A DNA stretch of 64,000 nucleotides, from NCBI GenBank assembly GCA_963698275.1, contig CAVOQE010000003.1:141272-205271 (forward strand), given 5' to 3'. Position numbers and translations under genes: made by a program. Positions 36,236 through 45,225 of the stretch are shown piece after piece; the first letter of the stretch is position 1; each line of letters begins with the position of its first letter. This DNA is from Anderseniella sp963698275. GTDB taxonomy: Bacteria > Pseudomonadota > Alphaproteobacteria > Rhizobiales > Aestuariivirgaceae. Below the pieces are notes generated by a model. That model did not search any database. It was not told where the DNA came from and worked only from the letters and a program-made list of their open reading frames with translations.

Positions 36236-37909
36236 ATGAACGCTGAATTGTCCATGTCCAGTCCGTCAAAGCCGCCTGTCGACCCTGCATTGCGCGCTGC
36301 CGCCCTTGAAAGCAAGGCGTGGCCGTTTGAAGAAGCCCGCAAACTGCTCAAGCGAATCGAGAAACGCCAGACGCGCCATGACTATATCCTGTTTGAGACA
36401 GGATATGGGCCATCCGGCTTGCCGCACATAGGAACGTTCGGTGAAGTTGCCCGCACCACCATGATCCGGCGCGCGTTTGAGCTGATCTCGGACATGCCGA
36501 CAAAGCTGTTGTGTTTTTCCGATGACATGGACGGCATGCGCAAGGTGCCCGACAACGTGCCCAATCAGGAAATGCTGCAGGCAAACCTGCACCGCCCCTT
36601 GACCGTGGTGCCGGATCCGTTCGAGGAATATGAGAGCTTCGGCCATCACAACAACGCCATGCTGCGCCGCTTCCTCGACACCTTCGGGTTCGAGTACGAG
36701 TTCGCCAGTGCGACCGAGTACTACAAGTCCGGCAAGTTTGACGACATCCTGCTGCGCGCCTGCGAGCGCTACCGGAAGATCATGGACATCATGCTGCCGT
36801 CGCTGGGCGAGGAACGCCGCGCAACCTATTCCTGCTTCCTGCCGATCTCGCCCATATCGGGCCGTGTGCTGTATGTGCCGATGAAGGATGTCAATGCCAC
36901 TGACGGCACGGTCACGTTCGAAGACGAGGACGGAACCGACGTCACACTGCCGGTCACCGGCGGCAATGTGAAACTGCAGTGGAAGCCGGACTTCGGTGCC
37001 AGGTGGGCAGCGCTTGGCGTCGACTTTGAAATGTACGGCAAGGACCACCAGACCAACACGCCGATCTATGATGGTATCTGCAGGGTCCTGGGTGGTCATG
37101 CGCCGGAACACTATGTCTACGAACTGTTCCTGGACCAGAACGGCGAGAAGATTTCCAAGTCCAAGGGCAATGGCCTGACCATTGATGAATGGCTGACCTA
37201 TGCGCCCACCGAAAGCCTGTCGATGTTCATGTTCCAGAAGCCCCGTACCGCCAAGCGCATGTACTTCGATGTCATTCCGCGCGCCGTGGATGAGTATTAC
37301 CAGCATCTGGCGGCTTTTCGGCGGCAGCATAATTCGCAGGAGCTGAAGGACCAGCTCATGAACCCGGTCTGGCACGTTCATGAGGGCAAACCACCTGAGG
37401 TGGATCTGCCGGTGACATTTGCCCTGCTGCTCAACCTGGCGGCGGTGGCCAATGCTGAAACGAGGGATGGCCTGTGGGCGTTTATCCAGCGCTATTCGCC
37501 GGACACCACGCCGGAAACCCACCCGCATGTTGACCAGCTTGCAGGCTTTGCACTGCGCTATTTCGAGGACTTCGTCAGGCCGGCCAAGCAGTACCGCGAG
37601 GCAACTGCCGAAGAAGCAACCGCCCTGCGCGATCTGTCCGATACGCTGGCGAAATTGCCGGCTGGCTCGACGCCGCAGGATATCCAGTCGGCAATCTATG
37701 ACGTCGGCCGCCGCGAGCCCTACACCAAGCAGAACAAGGATGGCTCCGTCGGCGTGTCGCTGGCCTGGTTCAACACGCTCTATGAAATCCTGCTTGGCGA
37801 AAAGCAGGGCCCGCGGTTTGGGTCTTTCGTGGCGCTGTACGGCATTGATGAAACCCGCGCCCTGATTGATCGGGCGCTGGCCGGCGACCTGGTCAAGGGT
37901 GCAGCATGA
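36236..37909 (+). CDS. lysS: Lysyl-tRNA synthetase, class I
   Basis: 557 residues of the archaeal-type class I LysRS that alphaproteobacteria commonly use. The HIGH-type motif is GPSGLPHIGTFGEVART and the KMSKS-type motif is EKISKSKGNGL. The ATG at 36236 begins MNAELSMSS; a second ATG at 36254 is also possible. It charges tRNA-Lys. It overlaps the M24 peptidase gene by four bases. Confidence 0.95.
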   Translation: MNAELSMSSPSKPPVDPALRAAALESKAWPFEEARKLLKRIEKRQTRHDYILFETGYGPSGLPHIGTFGEVARTTMIRRAFELISDMPTKLLCFSDDMDGMRKVPDNVPNQEMLQANLHRPLTVVPDPFEEYESFGHHNNAMLRRFLDTFGFEYEFASATEYYKSGKFDDILLRACERYRKIMDIMLPSLGEERRATYSCFLPISPISGRVLYVPMKDVNATDGTVTFEDEDGTDVTLPVTGGNVKLQWKPDFGARWAALGVDFEMYGKDHQTNTPIYDGICRVLGGHAPEHYVYELFLDQNGEKISKSKGNGLTIDEWLTYAPTESLSMFMFQKPRTAKRMYFDVIPRAVDEYYQHLAAFRRQHNSQELKDQLMNPVWHVHEGKPPEVDLPVTFALLLNLAAVANAETRDGLWAFIQRYSPDTTPETHPHVDQLAGFALRYFEDFVRPAKQYREATAEEATALRDLSDTLAKLPAGSTPQDIQSAIYDVGRREPYTKQNKDGSVGVSLAWFNTLYEILLGEKQGPRFGSFVALYGIDETRALIDRALAGDLVKGAA

Positions 37910-39072
37910 TGACACCTGCGCGCGGATTTGAGCTTTCTGAATTTGAAGCGCGCATGGTGCGGGCGCAGTCGGAAATGACCGCCCGGCGACTGGATGCAGT
38001 CGTTATCACAGCACCGCCCAACTGGCGCTATTTTGCCGGTTTCGCCACCCAGTTCTGGGAAAGCCCGGCACGTCCGTGGTTTCTCATCCTGCCCCGGCAA
38101 GGCGAACCGATTGCGGTCATCCCGACCATTGGCGAACCCGGTCTCGCCAAGACCTGGGTAAAGGATATCCGCACATGGCCGGCACCGCAGCCGGAAGATG
38201 ACGGCGTGTCGCTCATGGCGCAGGTGTTGGCCGACTGTCCGCGCAGCTATGGCCGCATCGGCTGGGAGATGGGCCGCGAAAGCGTCATTCGCATGCCGAT
38301 TGCCGATTTTGACCGTATCCGATCTGCCTGCACCGGCATTGAATTTGCCGATGCATCACCGCTGATCTGGCGCTTGCGGATGGTCAAGTCACCGGCGGAA
38401 ATCGCAAGGATTGAACGGGCTTGCCGCATCGCCAGTGAGGCTTATGCCGCGCTGCCCGGGCAATTGTCTGCCGGCATGAACGAGCATGATATCGCCCGCA
38501 CCTTCAGGGCGGAACTGACCCGGCAGGGCGCGGACGCCATACCGTTCATGGCGGTGACGGCAGGTGCCGGCGGCTATGACCAGATCATCGTGGGTCCCAA
38601 TGACCGCAATCTCGCTTCAGGCGACGTGCTGTTCATCGATCTGGGTGCCACATATGACGGGTATTTCTGCGACTTCGACCGCAATTTTGCCTGTGGCGAT
38701 GTGGATGATGAAACCAGGAAAACACAAGACATCGTGTGGCGCGCCACCGAGGCCGGCATTGCGGCAGCACGTCCCGGGGCAACCCCGGCAGGCCTTGCTG
38801 CGGCGATGGCGGCCGTCATGGCTGATGCCGGCGCGACAGGCGGCAATGTCGGGCGTCTCGGCCACGGGCTGGGCCTTCAGTTGACCGAGCCGCCGTCAAA
38901 CATGGCGGGTGACGAAACCGTGCTCGAACCAGGCATGGTGATGACCATCGAGCCCGGCATGGACTATGGCGACGGCAAGATGCTGGTGCATGAGGAAAAC
39001 GTGGTCATCACCGAAGACGGTTGCCGCCTGCTGACCACGCGTGCGCCACGTGAAATGTGGAAGATCGGTTAA
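37906..39072 (+). CDS. M24 family metallopeptidase (Xaa-Pro/creatinase type)
   Basis: 388 residues with the N-terminal creatinase-like domain (LDAVVITAPPNWRYFAGFATQFWES) and the pita-bread catalytic domain. Metal residues are seen as Asp in FIDLGATYDGYFCDFDRNF, His in RLGHGLGLQLTEPPS, Glu in MTIEPGMDYG and Glu in HEENVVITEDG. Such proteins hydrolyse Xaa-Pro dipeptides, or related amide substrates such as creatine or ectoine derivatives (DoeA). The full metal set argues for an active peptidase. It converges on the MFS gene with a four-base overlap. Confidence 0.88.
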   Translation: MMTPARGFELSEFEARMVRAQSEMTARRLDAVVITAPPNWRYFAGFATQFWESPARPWFLILPRQGEPIAVIPTIGEPGLAKTWVKDIRTWPAPQPEDDGVSLMAQVLADCPRSYGRIGWEMGRESVIRMPIADFDRIRSACTGIEFADASPLIWRLRMVKSPAEIARIERACRIASEAYAALPGQLSAGMNEHDIARTFRAELTRQGADAIPFMAVTAGAGGYDQIIVGPNDRNLASGDVLFIDLGATYDGYFCDFDRNFACGDVDDETRKTQDIVWRATEAGIAAARPGATPAGLAAAMAAVMADAGATGGNVGRLGHGLGLQLTEPPSNMAGDETVLEPGMVMTIEPGMDYGDGKMLVHEENVVITEDGCRLLTTRAPREMWKIG

Positions 39073-40280
39073 GGTTCCAAGTCTGCGCCACGTTCCGTCC
39101 ACCACATGACGATCAGTGATATCGCCCCCAGAATGGCAAAACCGGCAATCAGTGGCACCACCGTATTGTCAAACATATGACCGATTGCCCAGCCCAGCGG
39201 CAGGGCAATGAAAGTGGAGACGGACCCGACAAGGGCAGCGCCCAGTCCGGCCATGTGGCCTAGCGGTTCCATTGCCAGTGCGTTGAAGTTGCCGAACAGG
39301 ATGCCGGTTGCAAAGAATGCCGCCAGCAGCCACACCATGAATGTCCATAAGGGCGGCACACCGTCGAACTGCCAGACGACCGGCAGGAACAAGGCCGAAA
39401 CCAGGGTCACGCCGATCAGGGCACGCCAGGTCAGGAAGCGCATGCCGAGCCGCATCACGACTCTTGAATTGAAGATGCTGGCGGCACCGATGGCAAGCGC
39501 TGCGACGCCGAAGTAGATGGCAAACAATTTGCCGGTCCCGTAGACGGTCTGGAACACCTGTTGTGCGGAACTCAGATAGCCGAGAAAAGCACCAAAGATG
39601 ATACCGGCTGCGATTGTATAACCCACCGCGGCGCGGAAACCGCAGGCTTCCCTGATACCGCCGGCGATATTCCCCAGGGAGAATTTCCGCCGTTCCGGCA
39701 CGGCCAGGGTTTCAGGCTGGCGGGCTGCGAACCATACGAAGGCGATGATCGCCATCAACAGCAGCAGGCCGAAGATCGCCCGCCAGTCGGCAACCAGCAA
39801 GACCGCTTCGCCAACCGACGGCGCGATGGCCGGCACCAGAATGAAGATGGCCATCACGATGGACATGATGCGCGCCATGGCACGGCCTTCGTAGCCGTCG
39901 CGCACCAGCGCCAGACTGACAATGCGCGGTGCCGCTGCACCCAGGCCCTGCAGCACTCTGCCCGCCAGCATGACCTCGAACACCGTTGCCGCCATCGACA
40001 TGATGCAACCGGCGATGAAGATGACATAGCCTGCATAGATGACCGGCTTGCGGCCATAACTGTCCGACAGCGGGCCGGCGGCGATCTGCCCGGCGGCAAA
40101 CCCCAAAAACATGCCCGACACGATCAACTGCGTGTCATTGGCATCCGTAACGCCCAGATCAGCACCGATCTGGCCGAGCGCCGGCAGCATGGCATCAATG
40201 GACAAGGCCAGGATCGAAATCATGGCCGCCAGCAGGGTGACGAATTCCGGTATGCTCAAAGCTTTTGTTGGTGCTTTCAT
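39069..40280 (-). CDS. Bcr/CflA family multidrug efflux MFS transporter
   Basis: 403 residues from the ATG at 40280 with 12 predicted membrane helices. The loop GPLSDSYGRKPVIYAG is the A motif, and DAMLPALGQIGADLGVTDANDTQLIVSGMFLGFAAGQ is the Bcr/CflA N-terminal signature. It would export drugs or small metabolites by proton antiport. Substrate unknown. Confidence 0.9.
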   Translation of the reverse strand: MKAPTKALSIPEFVTLLAAMISILALSIDAMLPALGQIGADLGVTDANDTQLIVSGMFLGFAAGQIAAGPLSDSYGRKPVIYAGYVIFIAGCIMSMAATVFEVMLAGRVLQGLGAAAPRIVSLALVRDGYEGRAMARIMSIVMAIFILVPAIAPSVGEAVLLVADWRAIFGLLLLMAIIAFVWFAARQPETLAVPERRKFSLGNIAGGIREACGFRAAVGYTIAAGIIFGAFLGYLSSAQQVFQTVYGTGKLFAIYFGVAALAIGAASIFNSRVVMRLGMRFLTWRALIGVTLVSALFLPVVWQFDGVPPLWTFMVWLLAAFFATGILFGNFNALAMEPLGHMAGLGAALVGSVSTFIALPLGWAIGHMFDNTVVPLIAGFAILGAISLIVMWWTERGADLEP

Positions 40281-40390
40281 CAGTGCCGGATAGGGCATTG
40301 TGTGGCGCAACACAATTACCCCGTGTGCATAACTGCTATGGCTATGCCAAAGGAAATGGTTATTGCCTCATTTGATGGAGTCGAATCCGT

Positions 40391-41410
40391 TCACTCTGGC
40401 AGGCGCGGTGCCAGGTTTACTGAACTGTCCCAGATGCGATACCAGAACTGCCACAGGCGCGACGTAACGCGCTTCACCGGGATACGCTCATTGGCGGGGT
40501 TCATGCTGCCGTCTGCGGCAATGTCGGCAATCTTGAAGCTGAACACATAGGCGTCTTCCACACCCATCCTGAGATCGGTGATCACCAGTTCGGATGGTGA
40601 GGGTTGCGATACCCGGTAGAAACCATGGCTGAACCACTGCAGCCGTTTGACACCCCAGGTATCCGCCAGCGGTTCCAGCAAGTCGGTCCGGCTCTCATAG
40701 CGGGTGAACTTTATATCTTTCGTGTCATCGAAAACCGAGTAGTAGCCCACATAATACCCGTCATCCTGCATGGCCACAAAGCGCCATAACAGTGTGTTGA
40801 ACGGTGCCGGCGTGGACAGAAGATGGTTGTGGGTGAGCCCCTGGCGTTCCATCGAGCGCTCCGCAATAGCGGTGACATGGGCCTTGGCTGTCATGGTCCA
40901 GGCCAGATAGCTGCTCGCAAGCGCCAGGCAGATCGCGTTCACCTTGTAGCCAAGCCGGGTTTGCCGGTTGAAGGCAAGAACGGCGATCACGCCAATTGCC
41001 AGCCAGATTGTATAGGCGGGATCAATGATGAAAGTGGACGATCCCGACACCGGATACTCGGTAATTGGCCAGAACAATTGCGTGCCATAGACGGTAAAAC
41101 TGTCCAGCAGCGGATGGGTGATCAACACCAGCCAGACCATGCCAATCCAGAGTTTGAGGCTGGCCAGGCCGTGCAGCTTGTGCAGTGCCCAGCCGATCAC
41201 CGGCGCTGCTGCAGTGAGCACAAGCAGGGAGTGCGAAAATCCGCGATGATAGGTGAAATCCTCGATGGCTCCGCCATAGGGGATGAGAACGTCCAGGTCA
41301 GGCAGTGTTCCCAGCATGGCGCCGTAAAGACTTGCCTTGCGCCCGATCGCGCGCCCGATGACCAACTCGGCAACCGAGGCTCCGAGCAGTACTTGTGTCA
41401 ATGAATCCAT
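40391..41410 (-). CDS. YdjM-like membrane-bound metal-dependent hydrolase
   Basis: 339 residues starting MDSLTQVLLGASVAELVIGRAIGRKASLYGAMLGTLPDLDVL, with the His-rich sites DFTYHRGFSHSLLVL and LITHPLLDSFTVYG of the YdjM/YbcI (DUF457) family. Four to five membrane helices are followed by a soluble C-terminal half of about 150 residues. The reaction is unknown; the family is found as a putative membrane hydrolase near lipid and DNA-damage genes. Confidence 0.87.
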   Translation of the reverse strand: MDSLTQVLLGASVAELVIGRAIGRKASLYGAMLGTLPDLDVLIPYGGAIEDFTYHRGFSHSLLVLTAAAPVIGWALHKLHGLASLKLWIGMVWLVLITHPLLDSFTVYGTQLFWPITEYPVSGSSTFIIDPAYTIWLAIGVIAVLAFNRQTRLGYKVNAICLALASSYLAWTMTAKAHVTAIAERSMERQGLTHNHLLSTPAPFNTLLWRFVAMQDDGYYVGYYSVFDDTKDIKFTRYESRTDLLEPLADTWGVKRLQWFSHGFYRVSQPSPSELVITDLRMGVEDAYVFSFKIADIAADGSMNPANERIPVKRVTSRLWQFWYRIWDSSVNLAPRLPE

Positions 41411-41452
41411 GTGGTCTTAACGCAATCCCGGCTTCAGCGGATGTGTTTGAGT

Positions 41453-42079
41453 TTATTGGCTGGTCCAGATGATTCGGGCCATCCATTTCATGCTCGTGCG
41501 CTCAATGGTGAGCATCGGCTGTTGCGGGTCGAAACAGGCAAGCTCCAGCTTCCTGCCGGTTTCCCGATGCAGCCGCCTGGCCAGGAATTCACCGTCAGCG
41601 GTTTTGACGACCACACGGTCACCAGGCCGCACCGGCGCTGCCGGCGACACGATAACAGTATCGCCGTCACGGTAGACCGGCATCATGGTATCGCCGCTGA
41701 TGGTGAGGGCATAGGCGCAAGGGTCATCAATACCGGGCAGGTTGATCCGGCCCCAGCCGTCTCCTGCCGGCCGGCCGGCGTCGTCAAACAGATCGCTTGC
41801 GCCGGCGTGAGCCAGATGGATGCAGGGGACTGCGCGTTGCAATCCCTGTGCGCCGTGTACCAGTCCGGCAAATTCGGTCAGGCTGGTGCGGGTTGCAGCA
41901 AGGCACTTGGAAACACTTTCGGTTGTCGGCCAGCGCAGCCTGCCGTGCGGTGTCGCGCGCTTCGACTTGTTGAAGGCGGTGGCGTCAAGCCCGGCTGCCC
42001 TGGCCAGCCCGGACGCAGACATGCCGTTTGCTTCAGCCAGCCGGTCAATGGCCTGCCAGATCTGTGAATGTGAAAACAA
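41453..42079 (-). CDS. LexA/S24-like transcriptional regulator, catalytic dyad apparently lost
   Basis: 208 residues from a TTG at 42079 with GGGAGA upstream. A longer frame to 42268 crosses a promoter-like gap and is unlikely. The N-terminus is a phage-repressor-type helix-turn-helix (AIDRLAEANGMSASGLARAAGLDATAFNKSKR). The C-terminus is an S24 domain, but the Ser of the GDSM box is Thr (SGDTMMPVYRDGDTVIV) and the expected Lys near EFLARRL is Arg. Self-cleavage therefore looks impossible, and it may be a stable repressor. It is divergent from the DUF952 gene. Confidence 0.8.
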   Translation of the reverse strand: MFSHSQIWQAIDRLAEANGMSASGLARAAGLDATAFNKSKRATPHGRLRWPTTESVSKCLAATRTSLTEFAGLVHGAQGLQRAVPCIHLAHAGASDLFDDAGRPAGDGWGRINLPGIDDPCAYALTISGDTMMPVYRDGDTVIVSPAAPVRPGDRVVVKTADGEFLARRLHRETGRKLELACFDPQQPMLTIERTSMKWMARIIWTSQ

Positions 42080-42257
42080 GGCCGTCTCTCCCAGGAGCGT
42101 ATCCGGTCGCAATTGCTCCCCCCGAAAATGCTTCCTGACTGCTTTGACATTTGGCAAAACTGTAGCCTTGCCGCACCTGATGCACAAGCTAGGGTCAGTG
42201 CCCTGGCGAATTGTCTGCTTGTTTTGCGTTTGCCTGGCGAATAGGTTCGCTGCCAGC

Positions 42258-42602
42258 ATGACAATCATTTACAAAATAATCGACAGGGACGAGTGGGATG
42301 CAGCACGCGGCTGCGGCCGGTATGCCGGATCAGCCGATGACAGGCGTGACGGTTTCATTCACTTCTCGACCGAAGACCAGGTGCGCGAAACGGCGGCGAA
42401 ACACTTTGCCGGCCAGAGCAATCTGGTTCTGCTTGCCATTGATGATGCGAGCCTGGACTCAGGCCTGAAATGGGAAGCATCCCGCGGTGGCGCCCTGTTT
42501 CCGCACCTCTTTAAGCCATTGCCCGTATCGTCGGTGGTGCGATCCTGGCCGTTGCCGTTGAATGAAGCAGGCGCCCATGAGTTTCCGGATGACTTGCCAT
42601 GA
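42258..42602 (+). CDS. DUF952 family protein
   Basis: 114 residues from the ATG at 42258: IYKIIDRDEWDAARGCGRYAGSADDRRDGFIHFSTEDQVRETAAKHFAGQ..LLAID...LKWEASRGGALFPHLFKPLP is the full DUF952 pattern, an ADP-ribosyltransferase-like fold. It overlaps pyrD by four bases, so the two are coupled, an arrangement that recurs in alphaproteobacteria. Function unknown. Confidence 0.92.
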   Translation: MTIIYKIIDRDEWDAARGCGRYAGSADDRRDGFIHFSTEDQVRETAAKHFAGQSNLVLLAIDDASLDSGLKWEASRGGALFPHLFKPLPVSSVVRSWPLPLNEAGAHEFPDDLP

Positions 42603-43693
42603 GCCGCCTGTTTTCAATTGCGCGCCCTATCCTGCATGCGTTCAGTCCTGAAACGGCCCATGACCTGACCATTGCCACGCTGAGTTCAGGGCTGTTGAAA
42701 GCAGGTGCGGTTCCAAAAGATGTGCGTTTGCATGTCAACTGCATGGGCCTGGACTTTCCCAATCCGCTTGGACTTGCAGCCGGTTTCGACAAGAACGCCG
42801 AAGTGCCCGACGACATGTTGCGTCTGGGGTTCGGTTTTGTGGAGATTGGTTCGGTGACCCCGCGTTCGCAAAAGGGCAATGACAAGCCGCGGCTGTTTCG
42901 CCTGCCGCAAGACGCCGCTGTGATCAATCGCATGGGGTTCAACAATGATGGCCATGCCCGGGTCTTCGGGCGGCTGGCTGACCGCGATGATCGCGGCGGC
43001 ATTGTCGGGGTCAATCTCGGGGCCAACAAGGACTCTGATGACCGCATTGCCGACTATGCGCTCGGGGCGGCGGTTTTCAACAAGCTGGCGAGTTACATCA
43101 CCGTCAACATTTCATCACCCAACACGCCCGGACTGCGCGCGCTGCAATCAAAAGGCGAACTGGAAACCCTGATCGGCAGGGTCCGCGATGCCATAGACGG
43201 GGCAGCGGATGAAGACGGTCGCCGGGCGCCGCTGGTGCTGAAAATAGCGCCGGACCTGGTGGAGGATGAGCTTCAAGATATTGCTGCGGTCTGCCTGAAG
43301 ATGAAGGTGGATGCGATCATCGTGTCGAACACCACAATTTCCCGTCCGCCGCTTAAGTCCAGGCACAAGGAAGAGACCGGCGGCCTGTCCGGTGCACCAC
43401 TGTTTCAGTTGTCGACAGTGCAACTGGCCCGCATGCATTCCATGACCAGGGGCAAGATGGTGTTGATCGGTGCCGGCGGCATTGCAAGCGCTGAAGACGC
43501 CTGGCAGAAACTCCGGGCCGGCGCTTCACTGCTGCAACTTTACTCGGCACTGGTCTACCAGGGCCCGCAACTCATTGTGGACATCCTGCAGGGGCTGACG
43601 GACCGGCTGGATGAGCATGGATTTTCCGGCCTGCACGAGGTAACCGGCAGCGGCCGGGAAGAGTGGCTCAAGGGCGGACCGTCCCGGAAGTAA
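42599..43693 (+). CDS. pyrD: Dihydroorotate dehydrogenase (quinone), class 2
   Basis: 364 residues with an N-terminal membrane-associating helix region (SIARPILHAFSPETAHDLTIATL), the FMN site LAAGFDKNAEVPDDMLRLGFGFVEIGSVTP, the catalytic Ser loop VNISSPNTPGLRALQ and LVLKIAPDL / IVSNTTISRP / LIGAGGIASAEDAW. It oxidises dihydroorotate with quinone at the inner membrane. Confidence 0.96.
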   Translation: MSRLFSIARPILHAFSPETAHDLTIATLSSGLLKAGAVPKDVRLHVNCMGLDFPNPLGLAAGFDKNAEVPDDMLRLGFGFVEIGSVTPRSQKGNDKPRLFRLPQDAAVINRMGFNNDGHARVFGRLADRDDRGGIVGVNLGANKDSDDRIADYALGAAVFNKLASYITVNISSPNTPGLRALQSKGELETLIGRVRDAIDGAADEDGRRAPLVLKIAPDLVEDELQDIAAVCLKMKVDAIIVSNTTISRPPLKSRHKEETGGLSGAPLFQLSTVQLARMHSMTRGKMVLIGAGGIASAEDAWQKLRAGASLLQLYSALVYQGPQLIVDILQGLTDRLDEHGFSGLHEVTGSGREEWLKGGPSRK

Positions 43694-43718
43694 ACCGACA
43701 CGCTCGGCCCGTTTGTTG

Positions 43719-44567
43719 TCAGACCTTGCCGCGCACAACCGTCTGGCGCTGTGAGCCAAGTCCGTCAATGCCAAGTTCCATGACGTCGCCGGGTTTCACG
43801 AACAACGGCGGTTTCATGCCCAGGCCAACACCTGCCGGTGTGCCGGTGATGACAATGTCACCCGGCTCCAGCGTCATGAACTGGGACAGGTAGGACACGA
43901 TGAACTTGATCGGGAAGATCATGTTCTTTGTGGTGCCGTCCTGCATGCGCTGGCCGTTGATGTCGCACCACAGGTTTAGTTTCTGCGGATTTGGGACTTC
44001 ATCACGGGTCACCAGCCACGGGCCGATCGGGCCGTAGGTGTCGTGCGATTTGCCCTTCACCCACTGCCCGCCATGCTCGATCTGGTTTTCGCGCTCGGAT
44101 ACATCATTGCACACGAAATATCCGGCCACATGGCTCAACGCTTTTGACTGCGAAACGCTCTTGGCCTGGGCGCCGATGACAAAGCCGATCTCCACTTCCC
44201 AGTCGGTCTTAACCGATTTCTTGGGCAGAACCACATCATCATTGGCGCCGGCAATGCAGCTTGTGTGCTTGGAGAAGATCACCGGCTCGGTGGGAATGGC
44301 ATGGCCGGTTTCCTCGGCATGGTCGGTGTAGTTCAGGCCGACACACACGAAATTTCCGATGCCGGTCAGCGGCGGTCCGAAGCGGGGCTTGCCTTTGACC
44401 AGCGGCAGGCGGGCCGGATTGATCTTGGCGAGTTTGGCCAGCGCCTTGTCCGACAACTGGTCCGGTGTGATGTCGTCAATGCGAGCAGACAGGTCGCGCA
44501 GTTTTCCATCATCATCGATCAGGCCCGGCTTTTCCTTGCCGGCCTTGCCATAACGTACAAGCTTCAT
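43719..44567 (-). CDS. Fumarylacetoacetate hydrolase family protein
   Basis: 282 residues with the FAH fold. FVCVGLNYTDHAEETGHAIPTEPVIFSKHTSCIAG, the metal site TDWEVEIGFVIG (E-x-E) and Asp in YFVCNDVSERENQ are visible, and the C-terminus has GDIVITGTPAGVGLGMKPPLFVKPGDVMEL. Members hydrolyse or decarboxylate acylpyruvate-like compounds or ureidoglycolate. The substrate cannot be chosen from sequence. It is downstream of a broken small gene and a GntR regulator on the same strand, so it may be under that regulator. Confidence 0.9.
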   Translation of the reverse strand: MKLVRYGKAGKEKPGLIDDDGKLRDLSARIDDITPDQLSDKALAKLAKINPARLPLVKGKPRFGPPLTGIGNFVCVGLNYTDHAEETGHAIPTEPVIFSKHTSCIAGANDDVVLPKKSVKTDWEVEIGFVIGAQAKSVSQSKALSHVAGYFVCNDVSERENQIEHGGQWVKGKSHDTYGPIGPWLVTRDEVPNPQKLNLWCDINGQRMQDGTTKNMIFPIKFIVSYLSQFMTLEPGDIVITGTPAGVGLGMKPPLFVKPGDVMELGIDGLGSQRQTVVRGKV

Positions 44568-44581
44568 TTTGTGATTGCCTC

Positions 44582-45218
44582 TTAGATTTTGTCTCCGGCA
44601 CGCTCAACAACTGGGTGCCAGATCGGTTGATAACCCGCGTGCAAAATGCGCGCGATTGTCGGCGGTGTCAAAACCTCAACGTCGAGATTCAGATCAAGAG
44701 GTACGCCGGCGCCATATCCGGATGCTGTCCAGGGCAGGAATTTCCGGTCACGAATGGCCAGGATGCCGCCATCAACACGAACCATCGCGCCGTTTGGCAA
44801 CGTATCGGGCCTGGCGGTCCAGGTGATTTTTGCACCGTCTTTTGCGCGCCGTTCCGTGGACAGGACCCTGTCCATGTCCGGCGCTGACGGCGGTGAGTGC
44901 AAGCGCTTGTGAAGTTTGCCAGGCCGAGCGAAACAGAAGGGCGTCCTTGCGCCGGCATTCAAAACATGGCCGGTGGCCGGCGGCCAGCGCGGTTACCTCA
45001 TCCATGAAGAACAGTTCCGTATATCCTGTGCCCATCACCTGGCGCTGCCGCGTTTTGAATTGCAGCACGCAAGTGATCCACTGCCTGGAGCTCTGTGTCC
45101 TCACCAGGGTTCTGGTTTCAGGGTCATGCAGCTTGCCGCCCCGGTTGCCCATCAATATCCCGCGCGCCGGCGAGGTGATGATTTCACCGTCCGGCTTCAC
45201 TCTGTTCTGCAACGGCAT
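44582..45218 (-). pseudogene. Conserved hypothetical protein, split by a frameshift
   Basis: The first frame (from the ATG at 45218) begins MPLQNRVKPDGEIITSPARG with MGNRGGKLHD and RPCFECRRKDALLFRSAW. After a one-base shift near 44915-44940 the second frame continues KLHKRLHSPPSAPDMDRVLSTERR, then WTARPDTLPNGAMVRVDG and LTPPTIARILHAGYQPIWHPVV to 44582. The joined protein of about 210 residues matches a widespread alphaproteobacterial hypothetical family that I recognise by its PLQNRV...ARG.LMGNRGG start and its CxxC pair. Function unknown. It lies seven bases after the gntR stop. Confidence 0.75.
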
Positions 45219-45225
45219 TGGCGGC

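Noticed and set aside
36266..37915. 549-codon minus-strand open frame opposite lysS
   Set aside because: It mirrors a highly conserved lysS over its whole length, is rich in Arg, His and Gln as GC-rich antisense frames are, and has no recognisable motif.
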